The notes beneath the pieces are model-generated. The model saw only the letters and a program-made list of their open reading frames with translations, was not told the origin of the DNA and searched no databases. From Chitinophagales bacterium (GTDB lineage: Bacteria > Bacteroidota > Bacteroidia > Chitinophagales > Chitinophagaceae): 64,000 nucleotides of DNA. Location of the stretch: contig JAFLBN010000001.1 of NCBI GenBank assembly GCA_017303395.1, positions 186,001 through 250,000 of the forward strand. The letters run 5' to 3'. Made by a program: the position numbers and the translations under genes. Positions within the stretch are counted from its first letter, which is position 1. The number at the start of each line of letters is the position of its first letter. Below, in pieces: positions 9,167 through 18,663 of the stretch.

Positions 9167-11644
9167 ATGAGAAAATTCCTTCTTACTTTATTGACACTGT
9201 TATCAATATGCTACCAGGCAAAAGCCACGCTGAGTGTCGGAGATATTGCAGTAATTGGCATAAACTGTGACGGCACTTCCAGTAAAACCTTTGCTGTTGT
9301 GACACTTGCACCAATTGCGTCCGGAGAGACTATTTTTTTTACAGACAGGGCAATTCTCAGCGGTAGCATCGCAACACTGATTAATTCAGAAGGCACATTT
9401 TCGTTAGTCACATCATCAACTATTGCTGCTGGAACAGTAATTATGTTCACTATAACCGGTGGTTCAACACAAAGTGTTGCATCAAGCCCATCAGTTGGAA
9501 CACTTACAATCACTGACGGCGGCTGGACAAATACAACCAGCAATACATGTCCATTTGGTATTAACGGAGACCAGATATTGATATACCAGACAGGACCAAC
9601 ATTTATCATCGGCTTCAATAATGGCAATAACACTAACGGCCTTACAAATGGATGGAATACAGCAGGCTCTAGTGGTACAAATAATTATTGTGAAATACCG
9701 CCTGGCTTAACCAACGGGACTAATGCTATTGGCTTTGGAGGCGCTGCTCATATTGACAATATGATGTATAACGGAACCAGAACTGGCACAAAGGCAACCT
9801 TACTAGCCGCTATAAGCAATAGCTCTAATTGGATATCTGACGACTTGGCAGAATATGATTTTAGTATTGGAGGTACAAACTTCTCAGGTTCAAATCCAAT
9901 ATTCAATTTATCCTCATCCACCACATGGAATGGCACTACATGGAGCAATGGCGCACCAACAGCATCTGTCGATGCCATCATTGCAAGCAGCACTACACCG
10001 GGCAGCTTCACCTGCAAGGCTCTAACCATCAACATCGGTGTAGCATTGACAATGAACAGCGGCGCTACTGCCAACATAAATGGCAACCTCACTAACAGTG
10101 GTAATGGCTTCAGCGGTACGGGCACATTCAACTTCGCGGCAAGCAGCACCCTCAGCGGCAATGCCATCTCTTGTGCAGGTACGGTAACGGTAGCATCGGG
10201 CACTACGCTTACTACTGCAAGCTTACTCACTTTCACATCAGATGCTACCAATACAGGCCGCATCGGCAATAGTGCAGGTAGTATCAGCGGTACGGTTAAT
10301 ATACAACGCTACATACCTGGCGGACGCAGAGCATTCCGTTTCCTTGCTCATCCGTTCACATCGGCACAAAGCATGAGTGCATTGACAGATGATATAGACA
10401 TTACAGGCAGTGGTGGTTCTCCGTTTACTACTACTGCTACTAACAATCCTTCTGCTTTCTACTTCGATGTAACAGCAGGTGATAACAGCACAACAGGCAA
10501 CAACCCCGGCTGGACGGCATTTGCTGCATCAAGCAACTGGAACCAGTACCAGGCAATGCGTGTACTGGTGCGCGGTGCTAAGGGCGAAGGCCTGACAAGC
10601 GGTGCATATACACCAAGTGCTGTAACGCTGGATATGAGTGGCACTGTAAACCAAGGCAATCAAACCATCAGCCTTACCAAAGGTAGTGGTACAAGTTTTG
10701 TGTTGGTGGGCAATCCGTTCCAGAGTCAGGTAAATATGGATGCGGTAAGTGGCACCAATATTGGTAGCAGCTTCTTTATCTGGAATGCCAATCAAGGTAC
10801 AAAGGGTGGCTATACTTCTTACACATTCGGTTCTTCTTCTTTCAATCTGCCTGCGGGTGGTGCATTTGTTACCACGCTTACGGCAAATGGCTCTGTAACA
10901 ATAGAAGAAGCAGACAAAACAGCCGGTACTCCTGGCACTATGCTGAAGACAACAGGCATAACCAATCAGGTAGAACTGAAGCTGGAAGACAGCACGATAT
11001 TCTGGGACAGGTTGTTGCTGAATTTTGATGACAACGCAATGGCGACTGTAGATTATCCCGATGCTGTGAAACTCTACAATCCTGATATGACCTTCTATAC
11101 GCTCAGCAAAGACGACAGCATGCTGTCTATAGATACACGTCCGTATGTAGCAAGCGAAACCATCAAGCTTGGTTTGTATGCAGATGTCAAAAAAGATTTC
11201 AAATTCACTGCACCAAATGTAAATATGCCTGCAGGCACAAAGCTCTACTTCACAGATAAACTACTGAGCAAAACAATTGAAGTAACACCTTCATTTGAAT
11301 ACTGGTTTACTGTAGACACAAGCAGCGCATCTTGCGGCAATAATCGCTTTGAGCTAAACACACAGGGCGAGCCTACAAACATCAAAAATGTAAACGCAAG
11401 CAAGCTGAAAGTGAAATTAGTGCCTAACCCGACTACAGAGAATGTAATGGTCTATTACGAAGGAGCAGGCAAAGAACTCAACATCATTGTAACAAACATG
11501 ATGGGTGTAAAAGTGGCAACGGCTACTGCAGCTAATATCAATGGCTATGTAACGATACCTACTGCGCAACTTGCCAACGGCATCTACAACGTAACCATCT
11601 ACAACGGTGCAGAAGTGATGACACAGAAACTGATAAAACAATAA
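9167..11644 (+). CDS. Large secreted surface protein with T9SS type A sorting domain
   Basis: 825 residues. Signal peptide MRKFLLTLLTLLSICYQAKA. Residues about 21-240 form a repetitive Ser/Thr/Gly-rich beta domain that begins LSVGDIAVIGINCDGTSS. The middle (about 250-380) is a low-complexity T/S/N-rich, probably beta-helical stretch containing NGTTWSNGAPTASVDAIIAS. The C-terminus (KLVPNPTTENVMVYYEG... to VMTQKLIKQ) is a T9SS type A sorting domain. The length and composition suggest an adhesin or surface-layer component; no catalytic motif is seen. The gene follows the LytTR two-component pair and precedes a PID-CTERM protein on the same strand, 34 nt away. Confidence 0.85.
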   Translation: MRKFLLTLLTLLSICYQAKATLSVGDIAVIGINCDGTSSKTFAVVTLAPIASGETIFFTDRAILSGSIATLINSEGTFSLVTSSTIAAGTVIMFTITGGSTQSVASSPSVGTLTITDGGWTNTTSNTCPFGINGDQILIYQTGPTFIIGFNNGNNTNGLTNGWNTAGSSGTNNYCEIPPGLTNGTNAIGFGGAAHIDNMMYNGTRTGTKATLLAAISNSSNWISDDLAEYDFSIGGTNFSGSNPIFNLSSSTTWNGTTWSNGAPTASVDAIIASSTTPGSFTCKALTINIGVALTMNSGATANINGNLTNSGNGFSGTGTFNFAASSTLSGNAISCAGTVTVASGTTLTTASLLTFTSDATNTGRIGNSAGSISGTVNIQRYIPGGRRAFRFLAHPFTSAQSMSALTDDIDITGSGGSPFTTTATNNPSAFYFDVTAGDNSTTGNNPGWTAFAASSNWNQYQAMRVLVRGAKGEGLTSGAYTPSAVTLDMSGTVNQGNQTISLTKGSGTSFVLVGNPFQSQVNMDAVSGTNIGSSFFIWNANQGTKGGYTSYTFGSSSFNLPAGGAFVTTLTANGSVTIEEADKTAGTPGTMLKTTGITNQVELKLEDSTIFWDRLLLNFDDNAMATVDYPDAVKLYNPDMTFYTLSKDDSMLSIDTRPYVASETIKLGLYADVKKDFKFTAPNVNMPAGTKLYFTDKLLSKTIEVTPSFEYWFTVDTSSASCGNNRFELNTQGEPTNIKNVNASKLKVKLVPNPTTENVMVYYEGAGKELNIIVTNMMGVKVATATAANINGYVTIPTAQLANGIYNVTIYNGAEVMTQKLIKQ

Positions 11645-11678
11645 TCCCTTCACGCTACAAAAACAATCCTCTTAAGTA

Positions 11679-11867
11679 ATGAAACAACTAAGAATAATTG
11701 CCGCATATATTTTCTTCATCCTGCTATCTGCAACCGCTTATGCACAAGGCCCCGGCTTTGACGACGATGTGGTTGACGAAGTACCTATTGACGGTGGCGT
11801 AAGCGCACTGGTAATAGCTGGTGCTGCCTATGGTGCCAAGAAGTTAAAGGACATGAAGAAGAATTAA
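11679..11867 (+). CDS. PID-CTERM small exported protein
   Basis: 62 residues: signal peptide MKQLRIIAAYIFFILLSATAYA, a short acidic linker (DDDVVDEVPIDGG), a hydrophobic segment SALVIAGAAYGAKKL and a basic tail. The P-I-D-GG, transmembrane, K-rich arrangement matches the PID-CTERM tripartite sorting signal of Bacteroidota, here with almost no passenger domain. It follows the T9SS surface protein by 34 nt and is followed by a strong terminator, so both are likely in one transcript. Possible roles (sorting-system marker or small membrane anchor) are inference. Confidence 0.75.
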   Translation: MKQLRIIAAYIFFILLSATAYAQGPGFDDDVVDEVPIDGGVSALVIAGAAYGAKKLKDMKKN

Positions 11868-11886
11868 AGTATATTTAATTATTACA

Positions 11887-11911
11887 AATCCCCCGTTTAG
11901 CATGGGGGATT
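11887..11911 (+). terminator. Intrinsic terminator after PID-CTERM gene
   Basis: Perfect 8-bp stem AATCCCCC / GGGGGATT around a 9-nt loop, 19 nt after the stop codon. The trailing T-tract is weak (GCTGTATCT). It would end the surface protein/PID-CTERM transcript. The rest of the gap to 12182 shows no gene. Confidence 0.65.
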
Positions 11912-12182
11912 GCTGTATCTATCAGTATAGAAAATTATACTTGCTTTATGATTGAGCATACCGCACCATACCTGGAATGTTTTTCGTTTTATTCAGAATA
12001 TTACGCCTTAGATTGTTTACTATAAGTGAAGAAAGAAATGGTTGTTGCGTAATTTCTTCTGTAGAGCCTTGTTAACATATCAGTACAAGCACGTCATTCT
12101 ATATATTACTCACCTATTTTCCTTTTACGAACTTGTACAAGCGAAGACTAATCTCAACTATCATTTATCAATTCCCTTAAAC

Positions 12183-12420
12183 AATAAAAGCTTTCAACAT
12201 AGTTGAAAGCTTTTATTCTAAAAATTTAAATTTGTCTAAAATTTTAGACAAATTGTGGAGTCTACGGAACGAGTGTCGAACCAACTGAAGGATTTTTTCT
12301 GGCGTATATACCCCTTGAAAGACAGTGTAGGATTGACTTACAGCGGTTTACTTTGAGTCACTTTTTTAAGCTCGTTCAAAATATAATATTTTAGAAAACT
12401 GGTGGTTTCTAATAACATAA
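12183..12420. repeat. Dispersed repeat copy 3 (core with different terminator; right arm displaced)
   Basis: A 16-bp stem hairpin with a 3-nt loop (12183-12217) is followed by a perfect 22-nt palindrome (12231-12252) built on TCTAAAATTTTAGA. The conserved core then starts TGGAGTCTACGG at 12256. The complementary ends are GAACGAG (12267-12273) and CTCGTTC (12371-12377). The second hairpin is decayed after 12430, and the TGTAGCA arm block is not here. A detached arm block lies 2.4 kb to the right at 14861-14979. Confidence 0.8.
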
Positions 12421-12654
12421 ACAAGATAGAGTAAATTAAAGGGGCAAAATTGGCTACGTGAAAGAGCCAATAAAAAGAACTATCAGCTTAAAGAAAGATG
12501 TGGAAATGCAAAAATCAGTCAAACGAGGCTCTTAGCATGGAAAGCATATTGATTTAAAAAAATCTAGATTCAATTGGCATGGTTTGCGAATATTTTAAAT
12601 TATAACCTATAAATAAAGGGGTAATTATGAGCAATCATACTAATAACTCTAAGG

Positions 12655-13107
12655 TTAATTTCTCGACCAAATTGTTGTTTTGCCGAACATCGAGAGTCCA
12701 ATATATCCTCTTATCAATAGCACGTTACCTTTCATTCTAATGTTACAACTATACGTTTTACCACTTTCCGGATCATATATCTTTCCACCCTCCCAGGCGC
12801 CATCTTCAAAAGTGAAATTGGTTAAGATTACAAGATTCTTAAGGTTCCTTGTCCGAAGCTTTTCTTCGCCGTTCTTAACGTCCTTTTTCGATGTAATTCC
12901 GTCTGCTTCAAACATGGCTTTGCCCCATATCAGCCGTCCATCGTACTTATTCCCCGATCTATAAATTTCTATTTTACCATCCCTTTTTTCACTCAGCCAA
13001 ACGCCTATGATATCATCGCCTTTATAAGTACTTTGACCAAGAGCGTTGAATCCTAACAGCAATATCCAGGATATTGTCAATAATATATTTTTCATTGTTG
13101 ATTTCAT
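12655..13107 (-). CDS. DUF2147 family exported protein
   Basis: 150 residues with a signal peptide (MKNILLTISWILLLGFNALGQ, following an alternative MKST start). The mature part is a DUF2147 beta-barrel-like domain: GVWLSEKRDGKIEIYRSGNK at the start, IYDPESGKTYSCNIRMKG and the closing LLIRGYIGLSMFGKTTIWSR. The family is small, periplasmic or secreted, and of unknown function. Its start overlaps the stop of the upstream epimerase gene by 4 nt, so they are co-transcribed. A paralogue sits at 22314-22760. Confidence 0.82.
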   Translation of the reverse strand: MKSTMKNILLTISWILLLGFNALGQSTYKGDDIIGVWLSEKRDGKIEIYRSGNKYDGRLIWGKAMFEADGITSKKDVKNGEEKLRTRNLKNLVILTNFTFEDGAWEGGKIYDPESGKTYSCNIRMKGNVLLIRGYIGLSMFGKTTIWSRN

Positions 13108-14117
13108 TTTAATAATTCTCTATTGTTCAGAAGATATTGCATAGCGTTAATTATAGCCTGTTCGTTGTTTCTAGGGTTATACCCTAGTTCATTTCTGGCT
13201 TTAGAAATATCGAAATCCTGTTGTAAGCCATAGAACATCGAAATATCTTTGACGCTTAGTAAAGGGGCATTACCTGATAATAAACTGCCGATTTCCATAA
13301 ACCACGCTATTGTATAAAGTAGGGGTTTGGGCAGAGCAATAGGTAGTTTGATTTTGAGATGAGGGAACAGTCGTTGTGCAATTTTTGTCGTGTCTTTTAT
13401 CGATGTTCCTTTTTCGCTAGCAAGTATGTATCTTTCTCCGTTGCGTCCTTTTTTTGCTGCCAGATAGCAACCTTCTGCTACATCTTTAACATCCACCCAG
13501 TTGAGTGAGATTTTAGTTTCTACAGGGACTTCCTTTTCTAAAATAAGTCGTAAAATATTATAAGAGACATTCAAAGGAGCGAAAGCAACTTCTCCGATCA
13601 TGGCCGATGGCAATACCGCCACTAATTCTATATTGTGCTTCTTAGCGAGCTCAAAAGCTAGTTGTTCGCCGTCGTTCTTAGAATTATAATACATGTCTCT
13701 GCGGTCAGTGTTCATTCCATTGCTCTCTTTCACTGGCTGGATTTTATAATTGAGTGCAGCAATAGAACTAACATACACTATCCTTCTTACTCCGGCAGTG
13801 GCAGCAGCTTCAACCAAATTCCTAGTGCCTACCATATTGGCATCGTATATCTCTTTCTTTGGATCTTTCGCCCAGAGTTTGAACACAGCACCGACAGCAT
13901 AAAAAGTATCTACGCCTTGCAATGCGTTGATCATAGATTGCTTATCTGTGATATCAGATTGCACTATTTCACAGTTAAGCCCGATAAATGGTTCTTTGTT
14001 TTTAATATTACGTACCGAAGCTCTTACAGGTACGCCTTTTGACAACAATAACCTGACTAGGTTATTGCCTAAGTGCCCATTTGCGCCCGACACCATGGCC
14101 AATTTGCTTTGTTCCAT
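13104..14117 (-). CDS. NAD(P)-dependent epimerase/reductase, extended SDR
   Basis: 337 residues. The Rossmann nucleotide-binding motif GANGHLG is near residue 13, DITD follows beta-3, the catalytic serine region is VYVSSIAAL, and the YxxxK catalytic pair is in MYYNSK. The C-terminal substrate domain is of the dihydroflavonol-4-reductase/3-beta-HSD-like type (YNPRNNEQAI near the end). The substrate is unknown. It is translationally coupled to the DUF2147 gene downstream, with a divergent-looking 63-bp gap to the Crp/Fnr gene on the same strand. The three probably form one small regulon. Confidence 0.85.
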   Translation of the reverse strand: MEQSKLAMVSGANGHLGNNLVRLLLSKGVPVRASVRNIKNKEPFIGLNCEIVQSDITDKQSMINALQGVDTFYAVGAVFKLWAKDPKKEIYDANMVGTRNLVEAAATAGVRRIVYVSSIAALNYKIQPVKESNGMNTDRRDMYYNSKNDGEQLAFELAKKHNIELVAVLPSAMIGEVAFAPLNVSYNILRLILEKEVPVETKISLNWVDVKDVAEGCYLAAKKGRNGERYILASEKGTSIKDTTKIAQRLFPHLKIKLPIALPKPLLYTIAWFMEIGSLLSGNAPLLSVKDISMFYGLQQDFDISKARNELGYNPRNNEQAIINAMQYLLNNRELLK

Positions 14118-14180
14118 TTTTTACTGTTATGATTATGGAACAAAGGTCAATAGTGATTATTTGAATCCACTTAACAAATG

Positions 14181-14756
14181 TTAGTTAATCATTTGACGTC
14201 TTATTCTACTTAAACTTTCAGCCTTCATACCTAGGAAAGACGCAATATATTGGACAGGAACATGGTGTAGAATTTCGGGATATTCGTCTATCAGCTTTCT
14301 ATATCGCTGTTCAGCATTCAGCGTTGCTAACATTTTGGCTCGTTTTTCGTTATAAGCAATAGACTGTTGAAACACCCATATACTGAAATCTCTGAATGCG
14401 CTACTCTTTTGAGTAAGCAAGTCCAAATTTACTTTTGATATTCTCAGCAGTTCGCAATCTGTAATACACTCAACATTGTCAGCAGTCTTGGTTTCGTTTA
14501 CAAAGTCGGAATAAGGGGTAATGAAACCTGGAGGGCAGTTGATATGAGTAGTTATCTCATCGCCATTGTCATTAAAATGAAACAGTCTCATAAATCCCGA
14601 TACTACAAAATATATATAACGTGGTACTTTACCTTCTGCATCAACTAACCTGTTTTTAGGATACACTATCGGCTCAATATATTCTTTGCATAACGCAATG
14701 TCATCGTTAGTAATTGGAAAATGTAGAGCTATAATTTTCAACAAACTTTCATGCAT
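14181..14756 (-). CDS. Short Crp/Fnr-family regulator
   Basis: 191 residues. A cyclic-nucleotide-binding-like jelly roll occupies about residues 25-120 (RLVDAEGKVPRYIYFVVSGFMRL), followed by a long helix and a compact HTH ending ASFLGMKAESLSRIRRQ. This is the wing-poor Crp/Fnr form common in Bacteroidota, and no cysteine cluster for an Fe-S sensor is visible. It is followed by the epimerase and DUF2147 genes on the same strand and probably regulates them. Related copies lie at 16687, 20484 and 21103. Confidence 0.88.
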   Translation of the reverse strand: MHESLLKIIALHFPITNDDIALCKEYIEPIVYPKNRLVDAEGKVPRYIYFVVSGFMRLFHFNDNGDEITTHINCPPGFITPYSDFVNETKTADNVECITDCELLRISKVNLDLLTQKSSAFRDFSIWVFQQSIAYNEKRAKMLATLNAEQRYRKLIDEYPEILHHVPVQYIASFLGMKAESLSRIRRQMIN

Positions 14757-14860
14757 GAAACAAAAATAAGAACTACTAGCTATATTGGTTTGACCGGTTC
14801 GTTCTTAATAATATATATTAAGTATAAACTCCAAGTAGGAGGAGTAATTATTCAACATTT

Positions 14861-14979
14861 TCTTGCTCTCAGAACGGTAGTATTTTGTAGCATTTCTCAT
14901 AAACTATTGAAAACAAATAATATAGACGATAATTTGACCATTTTATTTGTAGCAGATTTGTAGCAAGTTTGTAGCACAT
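14861..14979. repeat. Detached arm-like block of the dispersed repeat (TGTAGCA motifs)
   Basis: Contains CTTGCTCTCAGAACGGTAG, TATTTTGTAGCATTT, TATTGAAAACAAATAA and then three closely spaced TTTGTAGCA-type motifs. It matches the right ends of repeat copies 2, 4 and 6. Here it stands alone, 2.4 kb from core copy 3, with the DUF2147-epimerase-Crp genes between. The rest of 14757-15104 holds nothing else recognisable. Confidence 0.75.
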
Positions 14980-15104
14980 TCTTACCTGATCTAAAATTGC
15001 AATAGCTCAAAATAACATCTCTAATATCCTCATGTAATTTCTTGTATTAACTGAGACTATTTCACCTCCTAGCTAATGATACAATACTTCGAATTTAACA
15101 GCAG

Positions 15105-15920
15105 TTATGACCGCTGATGTTTGGTCATTCCTCCCATCACCAGTTTCATGATTCTGATCTTTGCCCAACGTGGTACTGTCATTAAAGAATAAACCAGTAT
15201 TTTGGTTAGCAGCCCTGGCAACACAGTGGACTTCCTGCCAAGTGCTTTTAATATCGGGATACCAACCTGAGCGGGTAACAAATACATATTCATCTGCATG
15301 TTCGCACGATGTCCAAAGCCACTTCTCACCGGACCAGGTGCAGCAGCAAGAACATCAACACCTAAAGGCTTTAATTCAACATGAATAGCTTCAGCCAATG
15401 ATTGAACATAGGCCTTTGAAGCTGAGTAGTTTGCCGAATAAGGAACCCCTTGAAAAGCCACCATTGAGCTAAGAAGAATAATGCCGCCTCTTTTATCATG
15501 AGCAAACTGGTTAGCAAAATGATGCGTGATTTGGAGTACTGCATTGCAATTAAGGTGTAACATGTTAAGTTCTTCATGAATTGAAGAATTTGTAAAGAGT
15601 CCTGATGTACCATAACCCGCAGATAGCACAATCAAACCAATTTTCACGTCCCTAATATCATTTAATAGTATACTCACATCCTCATGCCGAGATAGATCAG
15701 CAGCGACAACTTTAACCTCAATGTGGAAGGTGTCTGTGAATTTATTTGCAGCGGACTGCAGTCTGTTGGACTGGCGACTACAGATAACAAGATTAAAACC
15801 TGCCTCTGCAAGCAGACAGGCAATTTCATACCCAATCCCTGATGTTGCACCCGTTACCAATGCCCAATCGCCATAGCGGCTCCGCAACCTGAGTTTTTCT
15901 TTACTAGTTAATGTGATCAT
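15105..15920 (-). CDS. Short-chain dehydrogenase/reductase (classical SDR)
   Basis: The reading frame is open from 16022, but the likely start is the ATG at 15920. It lies 1 nt after the stop of the upstream DinB-like gene and gives a normal SDR N-terminus. About 271 residues: cofactor motif TGATSGIG, NNAG-equivalent LSAGYG, catalytic Ser in LLSSMVAF and YSASK (Tyr/Lys). The C-terminus carries a hydrophobic segment (GLLTKILVYSLMTVPRWAK) suggesting membrane association, as in 3-ketoacyl reductase-like SDRs. The substrate is unknown. Confidence 0.88.
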   Translation of the reverse strand: MITLTSKEKLRLRSRYGDWALVTGATSGIGYEIACLLAEAGFNLVICSRQSNRLQSAANKFTDTFHIEVKVVAADLSRHEDVSILLNDIRDVKIGLIVLSAGYGTSGLFTNSSIHEELNMLHLNCNAVLQITHHFANQFAHDKRGGIILLSSMVAFQGVPYSANYSASKAYVQSLAEAIHVELKPLGVDVLAAAPGPVRSGFGHRANMQMNMYLLPAQVGIPILKALGRKSTVLPGLLTKILVYSLMTVPRWAKIRIMKLVMGGMTKHQRS

Positions 15921-15921
15921 T

Positions 15922-16623
15922 TTAATTGGCTTGAATGCTATGTAAGCGTTTAATTTTTTTGATTTGATAAACATGCCTCTCCAGATGGGCTGACAATAAC
16001 AGCAGTGTCTGATAAAGATCAATTTGACCCGTCAGCGGATGATACCAATAAAGATGCCGCATATCATCCTGTGTTGTTTCGACATACGCTCTTAATTTTG
16101 TCCGCTCTTGTTTCAGGATTTCTAACGCCTCATCAACATCTTTAAATCTGCATGTTGGCTGGAATACTTCAGGAGATTTTGCGCGCCAGATACGGCTTAG
16201 CATTTTCGTGCGAATAGTGCTATCTTTTATTCTTCTGATAGTTTGTTGTTCAGCACTCGAAGTTCCTTCTAAGGCAGTATTCCGAATTACATCAAAGTAT
16301 AACTCAGCAAGCGTCACATGCTCTATGCAATCGGCAATTGACCAATGATTACTCTTACGTTTCAGATATAATTGCTGCGTCTCCAGCCCGTCAATTGATC
16401 GTATAAGTTCGGTTAAAGAATTATCCAGTTGTACTACAAGCTCCAAGCGCTCATGAGCTGTAATTGTTCGACTGTAATCGACCGTTTCGTTTGAAAACAG
16501 CCTCTTGCGCAGAAACATCGCAAATTTGCCAATATAGCATCTACACATTCTGTAGACACTATACTGCATTAAAAAGTGGCTAAAATTCTTTCCCTGCTTT
16601 TCAACTTTATTTCCAACAACCAT
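15922..16623 (-). CDS. DinB-like four-helix protein
   Basis: 233 residues, possibly fewer. An internal Met such as MQYSVYRM or MFLRKRLF would give a more typical length. The DinB/YfiT pattern is visible: SNHWSIADCIEHVTLAELYF with the first metal-ligand His, and SAHLERHVYQIKKIKR with the distal His pair. The family comprises metal-binding thiol-transferase-like enzymes or unknown-function proteins. The gene is coupled to the downstream SDR and preceded on the same strand by a Crp/Fnr gene, so the three likely form one unit. Confidence 0.75.
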   Translation of the reverse strand: MVVGNKVEKQGKNFSHFLMQYSVYRMCRCYIGKFAMFLRKRLFSNETVDYSRTITAHERLELVVQLDNSLTELIRSIDGLETQQLYLKRKSNHWSIADCIEHVTLAELYFDVIRNTALEGTSSAEQQTIRRIKDSTIRTKMLSRIWRAKSPEVFQPTCRFKDVDEALEILKQERTKLRAYVETTQDDMRHLYWYHPLTGQIDLYQTLLLLSAHLERHVYQIKKIKRLHSIQAN

Positions 16624-16686
16624 TTGTCATTTCCTTATGAATGACAAATTTATACCCCCATCATAGTTGAAAATGATAACAAATGT

Positions 16687-17265
16687 TTAGCGTTTTTTGA
16701 ACTCAGCTTTTTTTAACCTGCTCAAATGGACAGGAGTTACACCCAAATAGGAAGCAATCATGTGTTGTGGAACCCTGTTATGTATATCAGGAAAAACTTC
16801 GGTTATACTGTCATAACGCTCCTTAGGTGTGCGGGAATACATGTTACGGATATGATTGTCATGGTAAACAAAATAATACTCTGCGATGAGCCTCCCCAGG
16901 CGATCACCATATTCCAGATTTTTATACCCCCACTCTACCGCGTTGCGTGGCATAATAACCAACTCAGTTTCTTCAAGCGCTTGTAGTGTGTAGAAAGATG
17001 GCGATTTAAGCATAAAGTTCGAATAGTCGGCAATAAACTGGTTTTCAAGCGCAAAATGGATCGTATGTTCAACTCCTTCCTGATCAACTATAATTGTTCG
17101 AAGCATACCACTGTTAATAAAAAACACCTCATTCGGTATTTTATTAGGATAGCTTATGATTTCATTCTTACGATATCTACCTACAATGGTCTTCGACAAC
17201 AATTCATCCATTTCATGTGATGAAATCGGAATCATTTGGGAAATGACATTTCTTATCTTATCCAT
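16687..17265 (-). CDS. Short Crp/Fnr-family regulator
   Basis: 192 residues. An N-terminal jelly roll (GRYRKNEIISYPNKIPNEVFFINSGMLRT) and a C-terminal HTH (IASYLGVTPVHLSRLKK). It is the same short architecture as the other Bacteroidota-type regulators in this zone. It is probably the head gene of the DinB-SDR unit downstream. The long upstream gap (17266-17745) is AT-rich and shows no gene; it could hold its promoter. Confidence 0.87.
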   Translation of the reverse strand: MDKIRNVISQMIPISSHEMDELLSKTIVGRYRKNEIISYPNKIPNEVFFINSGMLRTIIVDQEGVEHTIHFALENQFIADYSNFMLKSPSFYTLQALEETELVIMPRNAVEWGYKNLEYGDRLGRLIAEYYFVYHDNHIRNMYSRTPKERYDSITEVFPDIHNRVPQHMIASYLGVTPVHLSRLKKAEFKKR

Positions 17266-17745
17266 AACGCTGTAAACCTTGTTCTAAGCTAATTTGATTA
17301 ATCAAATTATGTATTTAACTAAGGAAAATTAAACAAACCATATACGTAACTGTATATATCTAAATTTAACACTAAAATGCATAAAATTGTCAATATTATT
17401 GGTATCAAATCAAAATGCAAAAGGGTCAAGATTTTCAGTAATAGTAAATGTATTAATCAAAAGCTGCTAAATCAAAAATGTTAGTCTAACTATGCTCATT
17501 GCCAAAATATCAGAATATGGACAGTGCAGAAACAAATTCATAAAAATTCCCCTCTAATGATTTATTGATGACCTATTAAAAACAAGACTCCTTTCAAGAA
17601 CTTGAACACAACTATTCCATAATTCTAAAGAATAATACTCGAATAGATTTAATTTGTAATTGCTATGCGACGATAGCATCAGAATAAGGTAAACAGTAAA
17701 ACAAGCACATACAAATAAAGGCAATCACTATCAATAAGTTTTCTT
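17266..17745. other. Gene-free AT-rich gap
   Basis: About 480 bp between divergent genes. No open frame of credible composition, no strong hairpin and no copy of the dispersed repeat was seen. It presumably carries the two divergent promoters. Confidence 0.5.
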
Positions 17746-18237
17746 ATGAATATTAAACAATGGCATGGCAATACTACCGACGGGTACAAATTTAATGAGG
17801 GTGGCAAACCTCTTGCAGAGCTAAAACAAATTGCTCCTGGACATTTTTCGAGCAAGATAGATGGTCATGAATACCATTTTGAATTCAAAGGGTTCTGGCA
17901 TACTACAGTAAAAGTTTCTGATCGAGGAAACAATTCGCTGTTTGTTGTATCACCTGACAAATGGTACGCTAATAATTACAGTTTTGGCTTTCATAACAAG
18001 CAGTACAAATTACTGATTCAGAACAATCCTATGTCTGAGTACCTGATCACGGAGAATGATGAGCCGCTATTGAGCTATGCTCTGGCAACGGATACCAATA
18101 AGATGCTGTTAATTCGTATAAAAGAGAAACAGACAGATGTGTCACTACTTCTTCATACCTTTTTATGGCTGATGTTTGAACCTATAGCTCATGAAAATTT
18201 TGGCAGCTCATACAAATGGCAATATCAAGATCTGTAG
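17746..18237 (+). CDS. Hypothetical cytoplasmic beta-rich protein
   Basis: 163 residues, no signal peptide or membrane helix except a hydrophobic patch near residue 143 (LLHTFLWLMFEPIA). Alternating hydrophobic strands (HFSSKIDGHEYHFEFKGFWH, KQYKLLIQNNPMSEYLITEN) suggest a small beta fold comparable in outline to LURP-one/Tubby-like proteins, but I cannot assign it. The start ATG follows a purine-poor leader. The gene stands alone. Confidence 0.6.
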   Translation: MNIKQWHGNTTDGYKFNEGGKPLAELKQIAPGHFSSKIDGHEYHFEFKGFWHTTVKVSDRGNNSLFVVSPDKWYANNYSFGFHNKQYKLLIQNNPMSEYLITENDEPLLSYALATDTNKMLLIRIKEKQTDVSLLLHTFLWLMFEPIAHENFGSSYKWQYQDL

Positions 18238-18366
18238 CTACTCAGCGCTTGAAAAAATATGTGTATACCTACTTTCCAATAAGGCAAAATGGACTTCGTA
18301 AAGATCAGATCTTATTGAACCTGTAGAGATGAAATAAAGAGTCCCCTCTAAAGAAATGTAGTTATT

Positions 18367-18591
18367 GTGAAAGTCTTGCTTTCTTTAGTCAAGGCTTATT
18401 ATAACATTCGTCGAAGTAGCTGTCCACTAAAAATCTATTTCGTGACCAATCTCCCCCGTTTCACATTTCATCAACCTGCAGAATGGAATGTTCTGGCCCT
18501 TAGAGATTGGCAGCTTAAAATGATGGATCATGTTATAGGGATGCCTGAAGACCAGTGGAATAACAAATACTACCCCTTCATTAACCATTGA
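18367..18591 (+). CDS. Small hypothetical protein, possibly a gene remnant
   Basis: 74 residues. The second half (FTFHQPAEWNVLALRDWQLKMMDHVIGMPEDQ, in two overlapping pieces) has normal protein composition. The first half looks less convincing, so this may be the 3' remnant of a longer gene. No family is recognised. The start is a near-upstream GTG/ATG choice and is uncertain. Confidence 0.3.
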   Translation: MKVLLSLVKAYYNIRRSSCPLKIYFVTNLPRFTFHQPAEWNVLALRDWQLKMMDHVIGMPEDQWNNKYYPFINH

Positions 18592-18663
18592 ATATTGAAT
18601 TCTTGATTTATATCAAGAGCGTGAGCATTATTTCGTCAGAACTTTGACTTACAAAATGAAAGT

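Noticed and set aside
9211-10269. Long minus-strand frames opposite the surface protein
   Set aside because: Antisense of a repetitive Thr/Ser-rich gene; Val/Pro/Leu-rich composition is a codon-bias shadow.
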